Assembly: GCF_004335085.1 (NCBI RefSeq)
Contig: NZ_RQRS01000017.1
Span: forward strand, 61,260-125,259
Origin: Pedobacter nototheniae
GTDB taxonomy: Bacteria; Bacteroidota; Bacteroidia; Sphingobacteriales; Sphingobacteriaceae
DNA: 64,000 nt
Direction of reading: 5' to 3'
Shown here: positions 24,838 to 33,816 of the stretch, in pieces
Layout: every line of letters begins with the position of its first letter
Position numbering within the stretch: the first letter of the stretch is position 1
Made by a program: the position numbers and the translations under genes
Notes under the pieces: model-generated
Told to the model about the DNA's origin: nothing
The model's database searches: none
What the model saw: only the letters and a program-made list of their open reading frames with translations

Positions 24838-27621
24838 TTAGTAGCTTAATGTCAATCCGGCGCCATAGCCCATATCACTGTCGTAATGTGTTGAAAGCCC
24901 AAAGTACTTCGTAACGATGTACCTGAATCCGGCCATATATTCCTTATCGGTATTGACCATAAACTGGAAGCGCAGTCTTTTGGAAACAGGGATATCTTCC
25001 CTCATCAGCTGAAACCTGACATTCCCCTTGTGATCGAGGGAAGCATCTGCAACGATCAACAGCGGTAGGGTATATTGAACTCCCAAATGAAATACCTGCC
25101 TGAAATTTTTGGTATTTCCCTGCCCGAAAAGATTGTTTCCCGGCGAAAGTGATTGCCCGAAAACATTCTTGTCCAAGGGATCAACCGTTCTTTTTCTAAA
25201 ATCCCATCCGACATAGGGCAATAGCCATTGGTTTCGCCCGATATATCTTCCAAAATGACTTTCACTTTCATAGCCCATTTCCTTGTCAAACCCAATCCGC
25301 CATTCAGTGGTAAAGCGGTAACGGGTATTGGCGAGCATAAACTCACCATCACTTCCGTTTGTTTCAATCCCAACCCGTGCCATTGGATGAAATGCCCTGT
25401 CATCACTGAAAAGTTTTCGCTGTGCCAGCTTGGGGTCCGGAATTTCGGGATTAGGCGGAGAATTCTCATAACTGAATACCCTTCCCATACCGCTCATCAT
25501 ATGGTAGAGAATATGGCAGTGGAAGAACCAGTCGCCTCCTGGCTCTGTTGCTGCAAATTCAAGGGTATCCCGCTCCATGGGCATGATGTCGATAATGTTC
25601 TTCATTGGGGCATATTCTCCCTGCCGGTTAATTACCCTGAAGTCATGGCCGTGAAGGTGCATAGGATGGCGCATCATACTGTTGTTGTAAAGGATTATCC
25701 TAACATTTTCGCCCTTTTTTATCAGTATCTTATCGCTTTCAGAAACAGTTTTGTTATCCAGCGTCCAGACGTAACGGTTCATATTTCCCGTAAGGTCAAA
25801 CTTGAGTTCCTTCCATGGGCCTTTTGGCAGGGTTGTTTTCTTTGGATCTCGAAGCATATTATAGTTCAGAGTAACGATATCGGCGGTTTCTGCCTCCATA
25901 TTCATCCCTGCCATGGTCTTGTCAACAGACATCTGCATACCCGGCATCCCTTTCATTTTTTTCTCTGTTTTCGGATTTTCTTCGCCGGTTACCTCCGGGT
26001 ACATCACCGTATTCATATCCATAAGCTGGTTCTGCATCTTCATGCCTTCCATCTGTACCATATTGCCGCTCATATCCATCATATCGTTCATCATCTTCAT
26101 TCCGGCAAAATATTTCAGTTTGGGCATTTTCTCTGCATGCACCTTTTCTCCCTTGCCCAGCCATAGCGATGCTGATCCCGTACGGTCTTCAGGAGTGACC
26201 AAAAATTCATAGCTCTTATTTTCCGGAATCGTGACCACTACATCATAGGTTTCGGAAACCGCTATAATCAGCCTGTCGACCTCTACAGGCTCCACATCAT
26301 TTCCATCAGTCGCCACAACGGTAATCTTGCCCCCTGCATATTTAAGCCAGAAATAATCTGAGGCACCCCCATTTGCAATACGCAGCCTTACCTTGTCCCC
26401 AGCCTTGAACTGCGGCTGTTCGTTCTGATTTTTCCCATTGATGAGAAAGGCTTCATAATACACATCGCTCACATCCATGGCATTCATGCGCTTCCATTCA
26501 TTGGCTACCTTTGTTTTAAAATGTCCGGTCCTGATCGCTTCTGCATAACTCTGGGTAGTCCCTTTTTTGATTGCAAACCAGTCGTTGGCATTTTTCAGGC
26601 TTCTATGAACCTCCTCGGGCTTCATATCTGTCCATTCGCTAATGACTACTGGAAGGGTTGGAATATCCCACTCCGTACGTTTGTTCATTATAAATGCCCC
26701 ATACATACCTATCTGTTCCTGAAGGCCGCTATGGCTGTGGTACCAGTGCGTTCCATGCTGGACGATGGGGAACTTATAGATGTAAGTAGCGTGCGGTTTG
26801 ATCGGCATTTGGGTCAGAAAAGGAACACCGTCCATCTTGTTCGGAAGAAAAAGTCCGTGCCAGTGCAGTGCGGTTTCCTCGTCAAGATTATTATGCACGT
26901 AGATCAGTGCGGTATCGCCTTGCGTAAAGGTCAGTGTCGGCATAGGAATCTGTCCGTTTACCGCAATTGCCCGCTTTGATTTTTTTCCATAAGTTACCGT
27001 TGTATCGGCTATGTAAAGATCATAACGCACGGTGCGTGGCGGAAATTTATTCGAAACGGTTCTAATCGGGCCCAAATTAGCCTTTGCAGTTTTGATATTT
27101 TCCATGTCAGAACCGTTATCATCCATTGCCATGCCCGCCATATCACCCATATCCTCACTCTTTTTGGAACTTTCCTTTATTTCCCCATTCTTCTCAGGGT
27201 TAGCCTTGGGCTTTTCCTTAACAAGCTTCATCCCACATTTGGGACAGTTGCCAGGTTTGGAATCATGGATCTCGGGGTGCATTGGGCAGGTATAGGTTAC
27301 TGATTCTGGTTTCGGCTTACTTTCCAATTTTTCTGCCGGCATTTTCATGACTTCCATAGCCCCCTTTTTTGCTTCCTGTTTCTTATTGAGTAGATCAGCT
27401 GTCTTTGCCTTATCCGCTTTACCTTTCTGCAGGATAAGCTTCATTCCGCACTTTGGACAGTTCCCGGGTTTTTCCGATTGTATTTCCGGGTGCATCACAC
27501 AGGTATAGATCACCCTGGACTGACCAGCACTGCCGTTCTTGTCCGTTTTCATTCCCTTCATATCCTGGGCGGAAACCACAGAATAGAGTATCAATAAAAA
27601 GACTGTTAATATATTTTTCAT
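24838..27621 (-). CDS. Multicopper oxidase fused to a CopB-like outer-membrane barrel
   Basis: A 927-residue secreted protein. It has a signal peptide at 1-19, then two Cys-rich metal domains (TCVMHPEI/CPKCGM about 40-60 and TCPMHPEI/CPKCGM about 111-131). A CopA/PcoA-type oxidase follows with HWHG at 253-256, HWYHSH at 292-297, a Met-rich loop (MMDMSGNMVQMEGMKMQ), HPMHLHGHDF and the type-1 site FFHCHILYHMMSGM. After about residue 730 comes a beta-strand-rich segment ending YGAGLTLSY that resembles PcoB/CopB copper-resistance barrels. In enterobacteria these are two proteins. It should oxidise Cu(I) to Cu(II), possibly tethered to the outer membrane (inference). Confidence 0.85.
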   Translation of the reverse strand: MKNILTVFLLILYSVVSAQDMKGMKTDKNGSAGQSRVIYTCVMHPEIQSEKPGNCPKCGMKLILQKGKADKAKTADLLNKKQEAKKGAMEVMKMPAEKLESKPKPESVTYTCPMHPEIHDSKPGNCPKCGMKLVKEKPKANPEKNGEIKESSKKSEDMGDMAGMAMDDNGSDMENIKTAKANLGPIRTVSNKFPPRTVRYDLYIADTTVTYGKKSKRAIAVNGQIPMPTLTFTQGDTALIYVHNNLDEETALHWHGLFLPNKMDGVPFLTQMPIKPHATYIYKFPIVQHGTHWYHSHSGLQEQIGMYGAFIMNKRTEWDIPTLPVVISEWTDMKPEEVHRSLKNANDWFAIKKGTTQSYAEAIRTGHFKTKVANEWKRMNAMDVSDVYYEAFLINGKNQNEQPQFKAGDKVRLRIANGGASDYFWLKYAGGKITVVATDGNDVEPVEVDRLIIAVSETYDVVVTIPENKSYEFLVTPEDRTGSASLWLGKGEKVHAEKMPKLKYFAGMKMMNDMMDMSGNMVQMEGMKMQNQLMDMNTVMYPEVTGEENPKTEKKMKGMPGMQMSVDKTMAGMNMEAETADIVTLNYNMLRDPKKTTLPKGPWKELKFDLTGNMNRYVWTLDNKTVSESDKILIKKGENVRIILYNNSMMRHPMHLHGHDFRVINRQGEYAPMKNIIDIMPMERDTLEFAATEPGGDWFFHCHILYHMMSGMGRVFSYENSPPNPEIPDPKLAQRKLFSDDRAFHPMARVGIETNGSDGEFMLANTRYRFTTEWRIGFDKEMGYESESHFGRYIGRNQWLLPYVGWDFRKRTVDPLDKNVFGQSLSPGNNLFGQGNTKNFRQVFHLGVQYTLPLLIVADASLDHKGNVRFQLMREDIPVSKRLRFQFMVNTDKEYMAGFRYIVTKYFGLSTHYDSDMGYGAGLTLSY

Positions 27622-27633
27622 TTCTTTGTTAAT

Positions 27634-28110
27634 TTAAAGAGCAGTGAGATTCTTTCTGGTCAAACTATCCCTTGAATCCTGTACCCACTTTATGAGTATC
27701 GACTTTTCCCTCGGATCTAATATTGCATTTCTGTGGATCATGATATAAGAAGAAAGCGGCATTGTACCATCTTTTAAGCTATTTTCTATGGCCCGAAGTT
27801 TGTTCTGACGCCTTCGCAAGGTATAGCCGGCGAATTCATTAAAGTTCAGCTCCTCTTTTCCCGATCGTATGTGACTGTTAAGGTACCAGTGAAGCGGCTG
27901 AACATAGGCATACCATGGATATTCTGTGTTGTTGCTATGACAGTCATAACATGATTTTTTAAGTATCCCCTGTACATCATCAGGCACAGGAACAAGTGTG
28001 GATATATCCTGAGGCATAACCTGCGCGCTTTTATTGCGTGCAGGCTGTAAGATCTGCATAAGCAGGAAGATAACTAATAGCCCAAGAAAGATTTTCTTTA
28101 TGCCCGTCAT
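27634..28110 (-). CDS. Haem-binding domain protein, membrane-anchored
   Basis: A 158-residue protein with one N-terminal hydrophobic helix and a small domain containing a c-type haem motif in SCYDCHSNNTEYPWY. Further features are QPLHWYLNSHIRSGKEELNF and the basic RRRQNKLRAIE. This is the Haem_bd domain seen in Bacteroidota. The domain faces the periplasm. It sits between the oxidase and DUF3347 genes (12 and 7 bases), suggesting an electron-transfer or copper-reduction partner of the oxidase. That role is inferred only from neighbourhood. Confidence 0.8.
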   Translation of the reverse strand: MTGIKKIFLGLLVIFLLMQILQPARNKSAQVMPQDISTLVPVPDDVQGILKKSCYDCHSNNTEYPWYAYVQPLHWYLNSHIRSGKEELNFNEFAGYTLRRRQNKLRAIENSLKDGTMPLSSYIMIHRNAILDPREKSILIKWVQDSRDSLTRKNLTAL

Positions 28111-28117
28111 TTTTGTG

Positions 28118-28690
28118 CTATTTCAGTTCTTCCTTAACAGTACCACAGGTCGGCATCGTTTTTCCAAGGTAAGGGTTTTTGATCTCCTTTACCTCACTCA
28201 CCCACATCGCACCCTTGTTGTTGTTGTACATGGGACAACGGTCAACATACAGGGGCTTGTCAGTGCCAAGGAGCCTGATCATGTCGTACATGTCTTTGCT
28301 CAGCATATCGAAATGCTCACGTTGATGGGCAATATTGCCTGCATTGGAACCGATATGCTCTGCGTGCTCCTTGGCATCATCCCGAATATCGCTATATGCC
28401 CTGGCCTGCTCCGAGGTCAATGATTTTTCATCAAAACTGGCGAACCCTGCGACCATTTCACTGCCTGCGGCAGCAGCTTGTTTATCATCGTCCGTGGTAA
28501 GGGCATTTTTCAGTTTCAGATAGCCGGATAAAAGCGCAGCCGTTTGGTTTTTTTTTACCTTATTGGTTTCCCTAGAAACATTTTTGGTCGTGGAATCCGC
28601 TACAGCAGAATCTTGCTTTTCATTTTTGCCATTTGTACAGGCGGCAAGGAAAAATAGTGGGCCCAGAAGGCTATATATTAATGTTTTCAT
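28118..28690 (-). CDS. DUF3347 lipoprotein
   Basis: A 190-residue lipoprotein (signal ending FLAAC). It has a charged linker, a four-helix DUF3347 domain with KNALTTDDDKQAAAAGSEM and IAHQREHFDMLSKDMYD, and a conserved tail with DRCPMYNNN and IKNPYLGKTMPTCG. His, Met and Cys in the tail could bind copper. DUF3347 proteins occur beside CusAB pumps in Bacteroidota, and their biochemical role is not established. It is paralogous to the next gene upstream. Confidence 0.82.
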   Translation of the reverse strand: MKTLIYSLLGPLFFLAACTNGKNEKQDSAVADSTTKNVSRETNKVKKNQTAALLSGYLKLKNALTTDDDKQAAAAGSEMVAGFASFDEKSLTSEQARAYSDIRDDAKEHAEHIGSNAGNIAHQREHFDMLSKDMYDMIRLLGTDKPLYVDRCPMYNNNKGAMWVSEVKEIKNPYLGKTMPTCGTVKEELK

Positions 28691-28805
28691 TGTTATTGAT
28701 ATATTTTGAATAAATTATTTCGAGCTGTATGTAGAATATATGCACAGCTATATTGAACGGACCAAAACATCTCAATGCTAAATGTCCGTTCAATAACAAT
28801 ATGAA

Positions 28806-29294
28806 TTATTTGATAGTCTCTTTTACTGCACCACAGGTCAGCATCTGCTTACCGAAATAAGGGTTTTTGATGCCAGCGTTATCAGAAAGCCAATAGCTCT
28901 TTTTCATCGGACAGTAGGCATAATAAACAGGCGCTTTGGTGAGTTTAACCGCTTTCGCCAGTTTAAAAAGATTGGCAGAAAAAGTTGCGAAATGTTCTCT
29001 CTGATGGGCAATATCCTTACTCTCCAATATGTGTTTGGCATCAAAGGCAAGCTTATCCTTCAAACCCATAAATATATTCATATCGGCTTCTGCCATTGAT
29101 TTCATGTCCATATTGACCAACTCTTTGGAAAACTCAGCGGCTTTTGAGGCGGCGACTGTCGCATCTGCATTTATCAATGCATTTTTGATATCGTAATAAG
29201 AAGTTAAAAGTGACTGTGTCTGGCTATTTTGCGCAATGACGCGGCCAGTGAAAACGATTGCCAATAGGACAACCAGAAGAAATATTTTTTTCAT
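28806..29294 (-). CDS. DUF3347 secreted protein
   Basis: A 162-residue secreted paralogue of the downstream lipoprotein, with signal peptide MKKIFLLVVLLAIVFTGRVIA instead of a lipobox. It shares the DUF3347 core (IKNALINADATVAASKAAEF, IAHQREHFATFS) and the tail YAYCPMKKS and NPYFGKQMLTCGAVKE. The shared C-P-M and T-C-G residues are the likely metal ligands (inference). The 115-base gap downstream suggests its own 3' end or a separate promoter for the lipoprotein. The two may act together as soluble and anchored forms. Confidence 0.82.
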   Translation of the reverse strand: MKKIFLLVVLLAIVFTGRVIAQNSQTQSLLTSYYDIKNALINADATVAASKAAEFSKELVNMDMKSMAEADMNIFMGLKDKLAFDAKHILESKDIAHQREHFATFSANLFKLAKAVKLTKAPVYYAYCPMKKSYWLSDNAGIKNPYFGKQMLTCGAVKETIK

Positions 29295-29402
29295 GATTTT
29301 AAGATTAAATGTTTACGCTATTTCCGCAGGAGTTTTGTCCGCGCGAAAGTCAGGCACCATGTCAATGTAACACGGGCTCTATTGGTAATTCGTGGTGAAA
29401 TC

Positions 29403-29840
29403 TTATATCTGAAAGCTATTGATGGTTATCCGGATGTCCCTATTGGGTGGCCGCTCCCGCTGTCCGGCGTAAACACTCTTTTTGAGAACCAGTTTGACAG
29501 AAGGAATTAAAAAATTGTAATGATAATCTGGAAGCAATAGAACAGGTAGGATAACCTGGTTTTTAACGCTTTGGGGAACAAGCTTCCCCTGAACCACAAG
29601 GTCGTTGACCAGAGTCTTGCAACAGGGTTCTTCTTTTGAAAGATTCGGTCCATTTGAAGCGCTGTGTTTATGCACATGTGCCCCTTTATGCTGATGATCA
29701 TGTTTGTGATTATTCTTTTTAGAGGAAACATGTACATCACTTTCTCCATGATTATCTCTTTCCATTCCAACTGCACAGGCAAAGCCAACAACAGTGTTGA
29801 GCAGAAAAATCACTAAAAGAAAGATGGCTTTGGTTTTCAT
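29403..29840 (-). CDS. Small secreted His-rich protein with CC motif
   Basis: A 145-residue protein with signal peptide MKTKAIFLLVIFLLNTVVGF. A His-rich stretch follows (NNHKHDHQHKGAHVHKH), then a double Cys in EEPCCKTLVND and an end reading RERPPNRDIRITINSFQI. I recognise the combination of His run, CC and PP from Bacteroidota metal loci, but it has no named function. Binding of copper, zinc or nickel in the periplasm is likely from composition. It is transcribed toward the DUF3347 genes. A truncated copy of its 5' end lies at 37789-38001. Confidence 0.65.
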   Translation of the reverse strand: MKTKAIFLLVIFLLNTVVGFACAVGMERDNHGESDVHVSSKKNNHKHDHQHKGAHVHKHSASNGPNLSKEEPCCKTLVNDLVVQGKLVPQSVKNQVILPVLLLPDYHYNFLIPSVKLVLKKSVYAGQRERPPNRDIRITINSFQI

Positions 29841-29847
29841 CAGACTA

Positions 29848-29855
29848 CAAATCTA
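29848..29855 (-). promoter_or_regulatory. -7 element before the His-rich protein gene
   Basis: The minus strand has TAGATTTG (TAnnTTTG) seven bases before the ATG at 29840. No -33 TTTG is seen at 19-21 bases, so confidence is low. Confidence 0.35.
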
Positions 29856-30126
29856 TATAAAGATGCGAAATTAAATTTATATAATTTTCCATATCTTTTA
29901 TATAATTATATTAGAAAATCACCTCAAATTTCTGACATTGAACTTGTTTCAATATTTTTCGGCCCCTCGAAAAGTAATTTCGTTTCGCCGACTCCGACCT
30001 GTCAAATGCTGGATTTGCTTTTCTACAAAGTCCAGACAGTATTTAGCGCAATCAAGTTACATACTATGCCAAATTTTACTTACCATGGGTATTTATCCAT
30101 AACATATGACGCACCAAATCATAACC

Positions 30127-31341
30127 TTACCCTCCATTTTTAAATATCGATTCACTCTCCAACAGGTAGGCTCCAGTTGTGACCACTATTTCACCTGGTG
30201 AAATGCCGGACAATACCTGCACATAACCCTCGTTCCCTGCTCCGGTACTGACCTTTCTTCCAGAAAAACTTCCATCACTATTTTTGATCCATACCTTATT
30301 GCCTTTACCTCCTGCGAGTATTGAAGATCTGGGCACAGCAACAGCATTCTGTTTTCCATTATCAATGGAAATGTATGCCAACATCCCCGGCCTGATCAGC
30401 CCTTGCGTATTTGGAACTGCGATCCGGATGAGCACAACCTTAGATTCATCTGATAGTTCAGGATTTAAAAATCCGACCTTACCTTTAATAACCTGTCCGT
30501 TCAGGTCTGGAAAAGAGACATTCACCATGTCATTTTCCTTATAGTTTCCGCTTTCGCTGGCATATAACTGCGCCTCTATCCATAGACTGTTCAACCCTTG
30601 GGTTTTTAATATAGCCATCCCTTCGGTTACATAGTCACCTTCATGGACCGCTATATCACTTACCGTTCCATTGACCTTACTGTATATGGTAGCTGTTGCC
30701 GATGCTTTGGATAAAGAAGAAAGGCTTTTGATCTGGGCGGTGTTCAGCCCCCACAATAATAATTTGTGCTCTACTGTCTTGATCAGGGCCTCATAATCTA
30801 CATCGGGATTATTTAAAACTTTCTGTTGCTGTCTTGCCAAAAGGTATTCTTTTTCGGCCGATAAGAGGTCTTCACTATAAATGGAATACACTGCCTGACC
30901 AATTGTTATTTTCTCTCCTACAGACCTAACAAATAAACGCTGTATCCGTCCGGCTATTCTTGCACTGATCTCTTCTGCCCTACTTTCATCTGTAACAACA
31001 GTTCCGGTCAGCAGTTTTTCACCCCCTGTATTTTCTTTCCTTACTGTATCAACCATTATTCCGGCTAACTGGATCTGACTTGCGGTTAATGTTATTTTTT
31101 CCGTGGCTGAATTCCCTGAACCAGTAAGCTCAACTTTGATCAGCTTCATACCACAGATCGGACAGTTGCCCGGATGGTCTTCATGTATCTGTGGATGCAT
31201 CGAACAGGTATAGTAAAATTTGCTTTTTACTTTTACCACCGGCTGTACTTTTTGTTTACAGCTGTTGAATATACTTACTGAAAGCACCACAAACAGCAAG
31301 ACACAGATCCTTTTCAGGTTAATTCTTTTTATATTATTCAT
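30127..31341 (-). CDS. cusB: CusB-type RND adaptor with Cys-rich metal domain (copy 1)
   Basis: A 404-residue lipoprotein (lipobox IFNSC). A heavy-metal-binding domain at about 42-65 (TCSMHPQI to CPICGMKLI) precedes a membrane-fusion protein with short hairpin and lipoyl halves (AGRIQRLFVRSVGEKITIGQ, GTVSDIAVHEGDYVTEGM). It has the C-terminal domain GEIVVTTGAYLLESESI. The Met/His/Cys domain should pass Cu(I) or Ag(I) to CusA, a role CusF plays in E. coli. Its start overlaps the end of the second adaptor gene by eight bases. It is the last gene of the cus operon. Confidence 0.88.
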   Translation of the reverse strand: MNNIKRINLKRICVLLFVVLSVSIFNSCKQKVQPVVKVKSKFYYTCSMHPQIHEDHPGNCPICGMKLIKVELTGSGNSATEKITLTASQIQLAGIMVDTVRKENTGGEKLLTGTVVTDESRAEEISARIAGRIQRLFVRSVGEKITIGQAVYSIYSEDLLSAEKEYLLARQQQKVLNNPDVDYEALIKTVEHKLLLWGLNTAQIKSLSSLSKASATATIYSKVNGTVSDIAVHEGDYVTEGMAILKTQGLNSLWIEAQLYASESGNYKENDMVNVSFPDLNGQVIKGKVGFLNPELSDESKVVLIRIAVPNTQGLIRPGMLAYISIDNGKQNAVAVPRSSILAGGKGNKVWIKNSDGSFSGRKVSTGAGNEGYVQVLSGISPGEIVVTTGAYLLESESIFKNGG

Positions 31342-32602
31342 GACCCTTTGTTTTGATGAAACTCTCGCTGTCTGTTAAATACCCTGCATCTACTGCCAGC
31401 GTATCGGTTGCGGAAAGGCCTCTTGTTATCTGTATTTCGTTCCCATTGAAAGTCCCAATATTTACGCTATGTGCATAATATGAGCCGCCTTTTTTTAACC
31501 AGATTATTTTTGTCTGCCCAAGATCCTGCAGAGCAGACCTCGGTATCCAAAGCCCTTTGGATTTTCCCGTCCCTATCGAGGCATTGATTAAACTGTTTAC
31601 CTTCAGCTGATGTTCCATATTGTCCAGATAAACCCTGACGCTAACTGTTTTGTCACCTTGCTGAAGGGTAGGTTCAATAAAATCTACTTTCCCATATAGC
31701 GTTTTACCTGGCAGATCGGGTAGTGTAATCTTAACCGGTTGATTTAACTGTAAGCTGGCCAGTGAATTTCTGTCAATCTTGATAATGGCCCACAGCCTAT
31801 GGGGGTCAACAACATTGAACAAAGTCTGTCCTTTTTCTACATATATCCCCTCTTTTATAGCAAGGGGCATGTTACGACTGAAATCAGGGCCTTGGTCTGA
31901 ACCCACTGCCCCAGCCATCTGGCTATGTGCAGCATCATGGACATGCCCTTCGTAGGCACTGTATACTGGTAAGCTATAAAATGCTTTGCCCGTTCTGACT
32001 ACCTGCTCAACCTGGACAGCTGTCATTCCAAGCAGCAATAGTTTTTGCTTAGCAGCCCTGAGCAACTCGGTTTCGCCTGAAGAATTCTTTGCGATATAGA
32101 TCAGGTCCTGTTGAGCGGTTACCATATCTGCACTGTATATATCAAAGATGCGCTGTCCCGGATGGATCTTCTGAAAGGCGAATTTGATGTACACCTTTTC
32201 GATGCGTCCGGAAAAACGCGAGGCGATATTGTTAAATGTCCGGGTATCAAAATCCAGATAACCTTCTGCGGAGACCTGCGTGGCCACTTCTTTTTCCTGG
32301 GGCAAGGCAAAAGCCACCGAGGAGATCACCGTACTGTTAACAGGCTCCAAAACTGTTTTTAAGCTGATGCCCGAACCCTCGCTTGCCTGACCTGCTTTTT
32401 TTACCAGTGTCATCCCACAGATCGGACAATTACCAGGATGATCCTCCAGTACTTGTGGATGCATCGGGCAGGTATATTGTACAGCGGTTTTGGATTGAGA
32501 CCCGACCGGTGCCTGGTTAGGATTGGAACAGGCGGCGATCAGCAACATACCAAAAAGAATGACCGGTAATATGATCTTAATGCATTTCATTTTCTTTTTC
32601 AT
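31334..32602 (-). CDS. cusB: CusB-type RND adaptor with Cys-rich metal domain (copy 2)
   Basis: A 422-residue lipoprotein (lipobox LIAAC) with the same plan as the downstream adaptor. It has a metal-binding domain at about 44-67 (TCPMHPQV to CPICGMTLV), then the fusion-protein core with SRFSGRIEKVYIKFAFQKIH and GIYVEKGQTLFNVVDPHRLW. An extra His-containing insertion (YEGHVHDAAHSQMAG) lies in the core. The two adaptors are clearly different proteins, not a recent duplicate. Its 5' end overlaps the TolC gene by 26 bases. Two adaptors beside one CusA may form a mixed hexamer (inference). Confidence 0.88.
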   Translation of the reverse strand: MKKKMKCIKIILPVILFGMLLIAACSNPNQAPVGSQSKTAVQYTCPMHPQVLEDHPGNCPICGMTLVKKAGQASEGSGISLKTVLEPVNSTVISSVAFALPQEKEVATQVSAEGYLDFDTRTFNNIASRFSGRIEKVYIKFAFQKIHPGQRIFDIYSADMVTAQQDLIYIAKNSSGETELLRAAKQKLLLLGMTAVQVEQVVRTGKAFYSLPVYSAYEGHVHDAAHSQMAGAVGSDQGPDFSRNMPLAIKEGIYVEKGQTLFNVVDPHRLWAIIKIDRNSLASLQLNQPVKITLPDLPGKTLYGKVDFIEPTLQQGDKTVSVRVYLDNMEHQLKVNSLINASIGTGKSKGLWIPRSALQDLGQTKIIWLKKGGSYYAHSVNIGTFNGNEIQITRGLSATDTLAVDAGYLTDSESFIKTKGHE

Positions 32603-33812
32603 AAGCTACCTGTATTAATAATATTTCCCCTAACCGTTCTAAAGCATCTATCCTTGCTGTCTGCAGACTTTTTATGCTTTCCAGTACTGGCAGCAGTTCA
32701 CCGGTATTCTGTTCATAGACGAGGAGCGATGTTTTATAACTGTTCTGCAGGGCGGGAATAATGTTCTGCCGGTAGTTTTTCAACTGCCTGGATTTACCTG
32801 TCCATGCAGCCTTCAGTCCAGCCAGCTCTCCTTCTGCCTGGTTGAGGAGCGAGATCTTGCGTTCGCGCTGCTGATCTATTTCGTATTGATTGCCCTTCAG
32901 GTTTGCTTTATAGCTCTTGGAAGACCAGGGTGCAATTGGGATGGTGATTGAACCCATTAAAATGTACTGGTTGGGCATCCCGCCATAACTGAACATATGT
33001 CCCGCCTGCAGCCCGAAGTCGGGTTTACGTTTACTGTATTCTACTTTGGCATTAAGCTGTTGCAGTTCTATACTGCGATCAATCCCCCTGATATCGCTCC
33101 GTACCGATGCAAGTGTAGCCGTATCGGTCACTGTAGCCGCATAATCCCTGACCACAAGACTCGTGTCTACCATAAAATCCTGCCCCTTGTCCCGGTTCAT
33201 CAGTGTATTGAGCAGGATATTTTTCTGTTTGATTTCACTTTTAATTTCTTCCCGGCTATTGTCCAGTTGAAACAGTTCAGCTTTGGTCTTATAGATATTA
33301 TCCAGTTTTTCCTTTCCATAGGTAAGCCGGATATTGGAAGCCTTTAACATGTATTCCAGTAAGCCACTGGTGTTATCCAAAAGTGCCAGTTTCTTTTCCA
33401 GGATTGCCCGCTCAAAATAATATTGTTTGGCCTGTGCGTTCAACTGGTTGTTCATGTATTTCTTTTCTTCGGCGGTAACCCTGGATATGCTTTTCATGTA
33501 GTTTTCGTTAGCTCGGAGCTTGGCCGGGTTGGTGAACATCTGTTCGGCAGTAACCATAAAGGAACCGCCATCGGGCTTAAGCTGATAAGGCGTCTGGTAC
33601 TGTCCTGCGCTCAGCTTTGGGGCATCCAGGCTTCTGGCAGAGCCCGCGTAGGCATTCTGCGCATTGATCTGCGCGTCGTAAGTCCGCAATAAGGGGTTGG
33701 CCGCAACCCTTGCCAGCACGCTGTCCAATGATAGGTATTCCTGCTGTGCCTTAACCGTTAAGCTAAGGGTACACAACAATAGGCCGTATATTATTCGATG
33801 ATTTATTTTCAT
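32577..33812 (-). CDS. cusC: TolC-family outer-membrane channel of the cus operon
   Basis: A 411-residue secreted protein (signal MKINHRIIYGLLLCTLSLTVKA) with the two helical repeats of outer-membrane efflux proteins: SLDSVLARVAANPLLRTYDA at the start and LVYEQNTGELLPVLESIKSL in the second repeat. It completes the tripartite Cu/Ag pump with the CusB adaptors and CusA. It is slightly shorter than CusC of E. coli, and no N-terminal lipid Cys is seen. It is four bases downstream of the CusA C-terminal gene. Confidence 0.87.
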   Translation of the reverse strand: MKINHRIIYGLLLCTLSLTVKAQQEYLSLDSVLARVAANPLLRTYDAQINAQNAYAGSARSLDAPKLSAGQYQTPYQLKPDGGSFMVTAEQMFTNPAKLRANENYMKSISRVTAEEKKYMNNQLNAQAKQYYFERAILEKKLALLDNTSGLLEYMLKASNIRLTYGKEKLDNIYKTKAELFQLDNSREEIKSEIKQKNILLNTLMNRDKGQDFMVDTSLVVRDYAATVTDTATLASVRSDIRGIDRSIELQQLNAKVEYSKRKPDFGLQAGHMFSYGGMPNQYILMGSITIPIAPWSSKSYKANLKGNQYEIDQQRERKISLLNQAEGELAGLKAAWTGKSRQLKNYRQNIIPALQNSYKTSLLVYEQNTGELLPVLESIKSLQTARIDALERLGEILLIQVAYEKENEMH

Positions 33813-33816
33813 GGCT

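Noticed and set aside
25228..26166. 312-codon plus-strand frame opposite the multicopper oxidase
   Set aside because: It is antisense to a clearly coding gene with intact copper motifs, and its His-rich product mirrors the Met codons on the other strand.
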